Positions 15,457-21,364 of a DNA stretch of 21,364 bases are shown here, in pieces. The stretch's first letter is position 1. Each line of letters begins with the position of its first letter. The stretch spans positions 1-21,364 of the forward strand of contig CAZKRM010000050.1 in assembly GCA_964555285.1 (NCBI GenBank), written 5' to 3'. The notes beneath the pieces were generated by a model that had not been told where the DNA came from, made no database searches, and saw only the letters and a program-made list of their open reading frames with translations. A program made the position numbers and the translations under genes. Source of the DNA: JBBIQV01 sp964555285. GTDB lineage: Bacteria; Nitrospirota; Nitrospiria; Nitrospirales; Nitrospiraceae.

Positions 15457-15469
15457 AGTGGTGTAGCCT
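15441..15469 (+). promoter_or_regulatory. Weak promoter candidate for the His-rich protein gene
   Basis: TTGCTC (15441-15446), 17 bases and TAGCCT (15464-15469) have sigma-70 spacing but poor boxes. The -35 coincides with an arm of the nested inverted repeat, so a bound protein could block it. I see no better candidate for this gene or for eboA. Confidence 0.28.
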
Positions 15470-15516
15470 GAATTTTGCCGAAGGTTACAAAGATTGAGAG
15501 CGTGAAGGTGTCAAGC

Positions 15517-15975
15517 GTGACGCGACTCCGTATACTTGCCATGTTCTGGTTGATCACGTGGATGCTCTTGGTCCCATTGTTCCATGTCCATCCTGAGGCC
15601 GACCATCGTCATGGGAGTGGCGATCATGTTCACGGCGGCACTGTCCATACGGTTTTCTCCCCGGACCTCGAGTGTGAGTACACAGATCATGTCCACGATC
15701 CGACCTGTCCTGAAGTAGAGCATCACCATCTACAAGCTAGCGCTCATTCCGGCCATGCGTTCAATCACCCGGAGATTGAATTCTCACTGCTCAATGCGCC
15801 GAACGACCGGCCAGCAGGAAAGTTGGGGATTACGGTCTCTGGATTACCAGTAGTCGAGAGTCCACCGGTTCAACGATCCGTTTCTACTGCCTCGTCACAA
15901 CCGATCATCTCACCCACGATTCTATTTCTCTCCAGCGGACTCCCTCTACGGGCTCCTCCCTTCTCTTCCATCTGA
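15517..15975 (+). CDS. Small exported His-rich protein, probable metal binder
   Basis: From the GTG at 15517 the product has 152 residues. A positive start (TRLR) and a hydrophobic stretch (MFWLITWMLLVPLF) look like an export signal. The next 65 residues or so are rich in His, Asp, Glu and Cys: HVHPEADHRHGSGDHVHGG, DHVHDPTC and EVEHHHLQ, a clear metal-binding composition. The C-terminal part is Ser/Pro-rich and ends SGLPLRAPPFSSI. The gene lies 184 bases ahead of the CzcC-like gene on the same strand, so a periplasmic metal buffer or chaperone for the pump is plausible. The start is uncertain: TTG 15475 and GTGs at 15502 and 15508 are in frame. I do not recognise a named family with confidence. 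Confidence 0.72.
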   Translation: MTRLRILAMFWLITWMLLVPLFHVHPEADHRHGSGDHVHGGTVHTVFSPDLECEYTDHVHDPTCPEVEHHHLQASAHSGHAFNHPEIEFSLLNAPNDRPAGKLGITVSGLPVVESPPVQRSVSTASSQPIISPTILFLSSGLPLRAPPFSSI

Positions 15976-16159
15976 TCCCTTTTCGCGTTTCTTGATAATC
16001 GAGTAATGCAGGAGCATCACAGCCGGATGCAGGTTGGGGGCTTTCCCTTCCTCATCTCTGGCTGCACATCTCTGGGGATCGCGATCACTTCCGCCGTGAG
16101 CCCTCCGGCTTATCGTGGATGGTCCGAGCGTAGCCCCTGCGAAGGAAGGGAGACAAGGC

Positions 16160-17413
16160 ATGACTCGTCAACTTAGGGCGTGGCTAGGGTTCCTGGTATC
16201 GGGCGTCCAGCTCCTGAGCCTGAGCACGTATGCGGCGGCCAACGAGCCCAATCCCGCCTATACATTGAACGCGATGATCGAACTCGCGCTAGAGCGCAAT
16301 CCGACCATGGCAGGAGCCCAAGGGTTTGTGCGGCAAAGTCGAGGCCAACAGATAGCTGCTGGTGCCTATCTCAATCCTTCAATTTCGGGAACAGCCGGGC
16401 GAGGAGCTATCCGCGATCCGAGCACGGGGGTGAAGATTACTGAGCGGACGGTGACGGTCGAGCAGCCGCTGGAGTGGCAAGGCAAGCGCCGCGCCCGACA
16501 GCAGGCGGCGGATGCTGGAGTGGCAGGAGCCAGTGCAGCGATGGAGGAGACACGCCTCAACGTGATTGCCGAGGTAAAGGTCGCCTTTTACCACGTGCTG
16601 TTCGCTCAGCGAGATGCCGACCTGGCCACCCAAAACCTGACGATGGTCGAGGAAGTCTTGCGGACTGTAAAGACGCGCGCAGCGGCTGGCGAAGCCACCC
16701 CCTTCGAAACGATGAAGGCAACCGTCGAGGCCCAGAAAGCGAAAAAGGAAGTCGCACGTGCCCAGAATGCCTTGGTCGTGGCGAGGACCAAGCTTGATAT
16801 GCTGACGGCAGGCGCGCTGGGCAGACAGTTCTCGATCCAGGGCGATTTCGAATCGCTCCAACAAGAACTCGACCTCGATGCGCTGGCTGCCCGTGCCGTG
16901 GAACAGCATCCGACCCTCCGACGGCTCACCAAGCTCGTCGAGCAGGCGGAGTTCAGTACGATCCTGGAAAGAGAGTCCAGGATTCCAAATGTCACGGTGC
17001 AAGGATCGTATCATCGCGAGGCCGGAGATGAGTCGGTCACCGCAGGGCTCAGCGTTCCCCTCCCGCTCTGGTACCGACGCCAGGGGGAAATCGAGACCGC
17101 GCTCGGCGCCAGACATCGCGCAGAGGCCGAGCGACTGCGGGCGCAGAATGAATTGACCCAGGCCATCACTCAGCACGTCCAGGACGCTCGCACCGCGAAC
17201 GAGCAACTCCAGGTCTTTGAAACGGGGCTGCTGAAGCAAGCGGAGCAGACGCTGCGGGTCGCGCGCGTCAGTTTCCAGCAAGGGGCCGCCAGCCTCCTGG
17301 ACGTGCTCGATTCGCAACGCGTGTACAGGCAAACGTTACTCGAGTACGCCCAGGCGCGGGCGGATCTCTCGATCGCCCTCGCTCGGCTTGAACGTGCTGT
17401 CGGTGGAATCTGA
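16160..17413 (+). CDS. CzcC-like outer-membrane factor (TolC family)
   Basis: The 417-residue product is an outer-membrane efflux channel protein that would pair with the following adaptor and RND pump. Residues 1-27 form a signal peptide (a hydrophobic core and AYAAA-like end, LSTYAAANEP). The body carries two TolC/OEP repeats with long coiled-coil helices: about residues 35-215 (MIELALERNPTMAGAQGFVR, then AEVKVAFYHVLFAQRDADLA) and about 235-415 (AVEQHPTLRRLTKLVEQAEF, GLSVPLPLWYRRQGEIETA, QGAASLLDVLDSQRVYRQTL). I chose ATG 16160 because GGGAG and AAGG precede it and the signal peptide then begins correctly. A frame from 16115 is open but has no reason to be used. It is followed 21 bases later by the adaptor gene. 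Confidence 0.9.
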   Translation: MTRQLRAWLGFLVSGVQLLSLSTYAAANEPNPAYTLNAMIELALERNPTMAGAQGFVRQSRGQQIAAGAYLNPSISGTAGRGAIRDPSTGVKITERTVTVEQPLEWQGKRRARQQAADAGVAGASAAMEETRLNVIAEVKVAFYHVLFAQRDADLATQNLTMVEEVLRTVKTRAAAGEATPFETMKATVEAQKAKKEVARAQNALVVARTKLDMLTAGALGRQFSIQGDFESLQQELDLDALAARAVEQHPTLRRLTKLVEQAEFSTILERESRIPNVTVQGSYHREAGDESVTAGLSVPLPLWYRRQGEIETALGARHRAEAERLRAQNELTQAITQHVQDARTANEQLQVFETGLLKQAEQTLRVARVSFQQGAASLLDVLDSQRVYRQTLLEYAQARADLSIALARLERAVGGI

Positions 17414-17434
17414 CAATCCAGGAGGAGCCTGACC

Positions 17435-18613
17435 ATGATAACCAGATGCACGGCACACACCGGATCGTGGGTGCTTGCCCTGTTCGTGTTAGTCACGGCC
17501 TGCGGTGATCGCGGCAACGAACCGCCGGCGCCGAAAGCGACCGCGAAGTCGGGCACTCCACGCACGAGCACGATTCAGGCCCCGACAGCCGTGCGGGACC
17601 GAGTGCGGACTGAGGTGGTGGCTGCACATGTGATGCCGGACTTGGTCACGGCTCCCGGGGAAGTTGCGCTTGACCTCAAGCAGGTAGCCAAGATCACCTC
17701 GCGGATCGAAGGGCAGGTCGAGAAGATCCACGTGCAACTCGGCGATCACGTCCGGAGCGGCCAGCCCTTGGCCGCCATCGGCAGCCTGCATTTAGACGAA
17801 CTGGTGCAGGAGTACCTGGTGTCCAAGGCTCAGGCTGACGTCGCGGAGAACGCCTTCCGAAGGACGGAAAAACTAAAAGCCGAGCAGATCGTCACAGAGC
17901 GTCGGTTTGTTGAGGAACGAGGCCACTACTTGGAAACCAAGGTTCGATTTCAGCACATCCGCGAGAAGCTGCTGAACATGGGATTAGCACAGAGCGAGCT
18001 TCGCGAACTGGAGCAGGGCAGCCACGAGGAGAGCCATCGCTATACCCTCACCTCCCCCATTGCCGGGACGGTCATCGCGCAGAATGTGGTGCGTGGGCAA
18101 GGCGTCTCGCCTGGGAGCGAACTGTTCGAAGTCGTGGACACGAGCCGGGTCTGGGTCTTCGCGAATCTGCCGATCGAACAGGCCCGGAAGTTCAAGGAGG
18201 GAGATGTAGGGACAATCGTGCCGAAGGGCGGTGAGCCGGTCAGCGCTCCGCTGACCTATCTCGCGCCGGTGGCGGATGAGACCACTCGTACGATCCGGGT
18301 CCGGTTCGAGGTCTCGAACCAGCAGGGCCGACTGAAGCCGCGAGAATATGTGGATGTCCAGTTGACCATCGCGAGCCCACCGACCTTGGCGGTCCCCGTC
18401 TCGGCCGTGACGATGGTGGACAATGTGCGTGGCGTCTTCGTTCAGCGTGAGACCGGGTATGCGTTTGTCCCAATCGAGGCCGGCCGCGAGGGTGGGGGCT
18501 GGATCGAGGTACGGAAGGGACTTGCAGAGGGCGAGCGCGTCGTGATCGACGGCGTCTTTGACCTAAAGAATGTCCTGCTGAAAGAACACATCGAGTCAGG
18601 AGAAGGAGGGTAA
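17435..18613 (+). CDS. CzcB-like RND efflux periplasmic adaptor (lipoprotein)
   Basis: The 392-residue membrane-fusion protein bridges the inner-membrane pump and the outer-membrane channel. It has a lipoprotein signal with lipobox VTAC (Cys at residue 23, LFVLVTACGD), so it is probably acylated. The first half of the barrel-sandwich domain is at about residues 85-115 (ITSRIEGQVEKIHVQLGDHV), followed by a helical hairpin to about residue 195. The second half follows (TSPIAGTVIAQNVVRGQGVS), then a beta-barrel (VWVFANLPIEQARKF) and a membrane-proximal domain (VSAVTMVDNVRGVFVQRE). There is no N-terminal His-rich metal-binding extension. ATG 17435 has a strong AGGAGG (17420-17425). The pump gene starts one base after its stop. 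Confidence 0.93.
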   Translation: MITRCTAHTGSWVLALFVLVTACGDRGNEPPAPKATAKSGTPRTSTIQAPTAVRDRVRTEVVAAHVMPDLVTAPGEVALDLKQVAKITSRIEGQVEKIHVQLGDHVRSGQPLAAIGSLHLDELVQEYLVSKAQADVAENAFRRTEKLKAEQIVTERRFVEERGHYLETKVRFQHIREKLLNMGLAQSELRELEQGSHEESHRYTLTSPIAGTVIAQNVVRGQGVSPGSELFEVVDTSRVWVFANLPIEQARKFKEGDVGTIVPKGGEPVSAPLTYLAPVADETTRTIRVRFEVSNQQGRLKPREYVDVQLTIASPPTLAVPVSAVTMVDNVRGVFVQRETGYAFVPIEAGREGGGWIEVRKGLAEGERVVIDGVFDLKNVLLKEHIESGEGG

Positions 18614-18614
18614 C

Positions 18615-21364
18615 ATGGATCGGCTGTTCACCCTCTCACTGCGCTACCGCTTCTTCACCCTGGTGGCGATCATGCTCGTCATCGCCATCGGCCTGTGGTC
18701 CTTCACCCACCTTACCATTGACGCCATGCCGGACCTGACGCCGGTCCAGGTCCAAATCCTGACCCGTTCACCGGCGCTCGGCCCGGTTGAAGTGGAACAG
18801 TTCATCACGTTTCCGATCGAGGCCGCGCTGAGCGGATTGCCTGCCCTTCGCGAGCTCCGGTCTGTGTCGCGCTATGGGCTGTCGGCCGTCACCGCAATTT
18901 TCGAGGACCGGACGGATATCTATCGCGCGAGACAATTAGTGACCGAGAGGCTTGCGCGCGCGATGGAACGCATTCCAGTCGAGTACGGCCGTCCGATCGT
19001 GGGACCGCTGACGACCGGATTGGGCGAAGTCTATCAATTCACCCTGAAGGGGAACGGCCACAGCGCCATGACGCTCCGGACACTCCTCGAATGGGAGATT
19101 GGGATGCGGCTGCGGGCAGTTCCCGGCGTGGTGGAAGTCAATATTTGGGGAGGAGAACCTCAACAGTTCCAAGTCGTGGTGGACCCAGCCAAGCTCCTGT
19201 CCTTCAAGCTGTCGCTTCGGCACGTGTTTGAGGCGCTCGAACGAAACAACGCCATCGCAGGCGGCGGCTACATTGAGCGTCAACGCGAGCAATTGCTCAT
19301 TCGCGGTGAAGCCCTGGCGACCCAGGTTGCCGACCTCGCGAGGATCGTGGTGGCACACGGCCCCGGGGGAGTGCCGATTTACATTTCAGACATCGCTGAG
19401 GTCAAGGAGGCGTCGGCGCTCCGCATCGGCGCTGCGACTGCGATGGGAGAAGGCGAAACCGTCATCGGGATGGTGCAGATGTTGGCGGGCGAAAACGCGC
19501 AGCAGGTCGTCGAGCGTGTCAAGACGCGTGTGCAAGAGATCCAGGCCACGCTGCCTCAGGGTGTCACGATCGAACCCTACTACGACCGAACTCTCTTCGT
19601 CTCGAAGGTGATGCGTACCGTGCGCAACAATCTGCTCGAAGGTGGACTCCTCGTCATCGCAGTTCTGCTTCTCTTTCTCGGCGATCTCCGCGCAGGCGTG
19701 ATCGTGGCGTTGGCCATTCCACTATCGATGCTGATCGCGTTCAGCGGGATGATGCAGGCCGGACTCTCCGGCAACCTGATGAGCCTGGGCGCCATTGACT
19801 TCGGCTTGCTCGTGGATGGCTCGGTCGTGATGGTCGACAACATCCTCCGACGTTTGGCGAACAAGGGAGCCGTGAGCCCGGAAGCACGGCTGAGTGAGAT
19901 CCATGCGGCCGGTCGTGAGGTGCTTCGCCCGATGACCTTCGCCGTCGGCATCATCATTCTCGTGTACGTGCCCATCCTGGCACTCACCGGAATCGAGGGG
20001 AAGATGTTCCGTCCAATGGCACTGACCGTGATCCTGGCCCTGGCCGGATCGCTCCTCTTCGCGGTGACGGTCACACCTCTCCTCGCCTTGTGGTTTGTGC
20101 GGGCCAAGCCCGGACATGAGGAAACGCGTGCGATCGGCATGCTGCGCCGTGCCTACGAACCCTGTCTCAGATGGGCGATGGCGCGCCCGGTTTGGATAGT
20201 CACGCCGGCGGTTGGGCTGTTTGTCGTGAGTCTCGCAATCAGCGCCTGGCTCGGCATAGAGTTTGTGCCTCGACTCGACGAGGGGGACATAGCGATTCAG
20301 GTGTGGCGGTTACCCAGTGTGTCACTGAGCGAGTCGGTCCAGAATGCCGTAGACGTTGAACGAGTGCTTCGCAGATTTCCAGAAGTCGTGCAGGTGGTGA
20401 CCAGGACCGGGAGTCCCGAGGTGGCGACCGACGTGATGGGAGTGGAGCTGTCCGATGTGTTCGTCATTCTCAAACCTCAGCGGGAATGGATTACTGCCGG
20501 AACTCGTGAGGACTTGATTGCGAGAATGAAGCCCGCCATTCTCGATGCAGTACCCGGCGTCGGCCTCGGCTTTACGCAGCCGATTGAGATGCGCTTCAAT
20601 GAGTTGATTGCGGGGACTCGTTCGGACCTCGCCGTCAAGATCTTTGGGCCTGACTTGGATCTGCTCAAGCAGACGGCTGAAGCCGTAGCGCGTGTTTTGG
20701 AGAAAGTACGCGGAGTGGCAGACGTCAAAGTCGAGCAGGTCGCCGGGCTCCCACTCCTGCGGGTGATCGTGGACCGAGCTCAGATCGCGCGCTACGGGCT
20801 GACGGCGGACGAGGTGCTCACCCTCGTTCAAGCCACACGCGTGGGACACGTCGTCGGCACCGTGGTGCAAGGCCCACGACGTTTTGATCTCGTGGTCCGC
20901 CTCAGCGAACACGCAACAGTTGATCCGGCTGCATTAGGAAATCTGCTCATCCCCACCGCACATGGTGAACTCGTCCCTCTTTCCCGCGTGGCGGCCATCC
21001 GAGTGGACACGGGGCCGGCCCAGATCAGCAGGGAGCATGCGCAGCGACGGATCGTCGTGGAGAACAACATCCGAGGAAGGGACTTAGGGAGCTTCGTGGC
21101 GGAGGCTCAGCGCGCCGTGGCTCGCGAGGTGTCGCTCCCGGCAGGGTACGAATTGACATGGGGCGGGCAGTTTCAGCATCTCCAAGAAGCCACACACCGG
21201 TTAGCCGTGGTCGTGCCTATCACCCTCCTCCTGATTCTGGGTGTACTGTCGGTCATCTTTGGGGCGATGCGTCCCGCGCTGCTGATTTTTCTCAATGTGC
21301 CCTTGGCGTTGTCCGGTGGTGTGCTCGCCCTCTGGCTGCGTGGCCTGCCGCTCAGCATCTCGGC
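18615..21364 (+). CDS. CzcA-like HME-RND heavy-metal efflux pump (3' end missing)
   Basis: This is the inner-membrane proton antiporter of the tripartite pump. The window shows 916 codons and part of the next, with no stop, against the usual 1020-1050, so the last hundred or so residues lie to the right. The family start is clear: FTLVAIMLVIAIGLWSF and IDAMPDLTPVQVQILT. The charged proton-relay motif of CzcA-type pumps is in TM4 at residues 395-409, DFGLLVDGSVVMVDN, with D395 and D401 kept and Asp408 where Glu is usual. FVPRLDEGD begins the second periplasmic half. Metal type (Co/Zn/Cd or Ni) cannot be fixed from sequence alone. AGGAGGG precedes the ATG and the spacing to the adaptor gene shows an operon. 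Confidence 0.95.
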   Translation, partial: MDRLFTLSLRYRFFTLVAIMLVIAIGLWSFTHLTIDAMPDLTPVQVQILTRSPALGPVEVEQFITFPIEAALSGLPALRELRSVSRYGLSAVTAIFEDRTDIYRARQLVTERLARAMERIPVEYGRPIVGPLTTGLGEVYQFTLKGNGHSAMTLRTLLEWEIGMRLRAVPGVVEVNIWGGEPQQFQVVVDPAKLLSFKLSLRHVFEALERNNAIAGGGYIERQREQLLIRGEALATQVADLARIVVAHGPGGVPIYISDIAEVKEASALRIGAATAMGEGETVIGMVQMLAGENAQQVVERVKTRVQEIQATLPQGVTIEPYYDRTLFVSKVMRTVRNNLLEGGLLVIAVLLLFLGDLRAGVIVALAIPLSMLIAFSGMMQAGLSGNLMSLGAIDFGLLVDGSVVMVDNILRRLANKGAVSPEARLSEIHAAGREVLRPMTFAVGIIILVYVPILALTGIEGKMFRPMALTVILALAGSLLFAVTVTPLLALWFVRAKPGHEETRAIGMLRRAYEPCLRWAMARPVWIVTPAVGLFVVSLAISAWLGIEFVPRLDEGDIAIQVWRLPSVSLSESVQNAVDVERVLRRFPEVVQVVTRTGSPEVATDVMGVELSDVFVILKPQREWITAGTREDLIARMKPAILDAVPGVGLGFTQPIEMRFNELIAGTRSDLAVKIFGPDLDLLKQTAEAVARVLEKVRGVADVKVEQVAGLPLLRVIVDRAQIARYGLTADEVLTLVQATRVGHVVGTVVQGPRRFDLVVRLSEHATVDPAALGNLLIPTAHGELVPLSRVAAIRVDTGPAQISREHAQRRIVVENNIRGRDLGSFVAEAQRAVAREVSLPAGYELTWGGQFQHLQEATHRLAVVVPITLLLILGVLSVIFGAMRPALLIFLNVPLALSGGVLALWLRGLPLSIS

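Noticed and set aside
15976..16159. Promoter for the CzcC-like gene
   Set aside because: TTGATA at 15992 has no acceptable -10 at the right distance, and other A/T-rich boxes do not fit, so I list none.

Overview
The window is a dense, high-GC bacterial chromosome segment with ATG-overlap operons, tRNAs whose CCA ends are encoded, and a complete Tol envelope module. The gene content (TolQRAB, an LpoA-like TPR plus periplasmic-binding protein, an M50 protease next to trpS, an ebo cluster, and an HME-type RND pump) and the sequence style suggest a Gram-negative bacterium, and I infer a Nitrospira-like member of the Nitrospirota. No rRNA or other marker in the window proves the taxon. I see no insertion sequence, phage gene or CRISPR array.

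Layout. Positions 1-4549 lie on the minus strand. Read in the direction of transcription they are xerD, tRNA-Val(TAC), tRNA-Asp(GTC), tolQ, tolR, a TolA/TonB-like gene and the start of tolB, which leaves the window on the left. A back-to-back promoter region at 4651-4729 separates this from a plus-strand run: a TPR/periplasmic-binding protein (4744-6759), a site-2-type metalloprotease (6775-7497), trpS (7500-8489) and a small PEGA-like lipoprotein (8507-8923).

Positions 9018-15341 carry all six genes of an ebo (EDB) cluster in a split convergent layout. eboD-eboE-eboC read rightward and eboA-eboB-eboF read leftward, and the two arms overlap by 25 bp at their 3' ends. Every internal junction overlaps, which points to tight translational coupling in each arm. 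The products are a sugar-phosphate-cyclase homologue, a TIM-barrel protein, a UbiA-type membrane prenyltransferase, an alkaline-phosphatase-superfamily protein with altered metal-ligand motifs, a TatD-type hydrolase and EboA. In other bacteria and some algal plastids this gene set is linked to making or exporting an unidentified small molecule, for example in scytonemin biology of cyanobacteria. The natural product here is unknown.

Positions 15517-21364 form a putative metal-efflux unit: a small exported His-rich protein, a CzcC-like outer-membrane factor, a CzcB-like lipoprotein adaptor and a CzcA-like inner-membrane pump that runs off the right edge. Together they would move a heavy metal cation from the periplasm or cytoplasm out of the cell. 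No regulator gene is visible. A nested inverted repeat lies between eboA and this unit.
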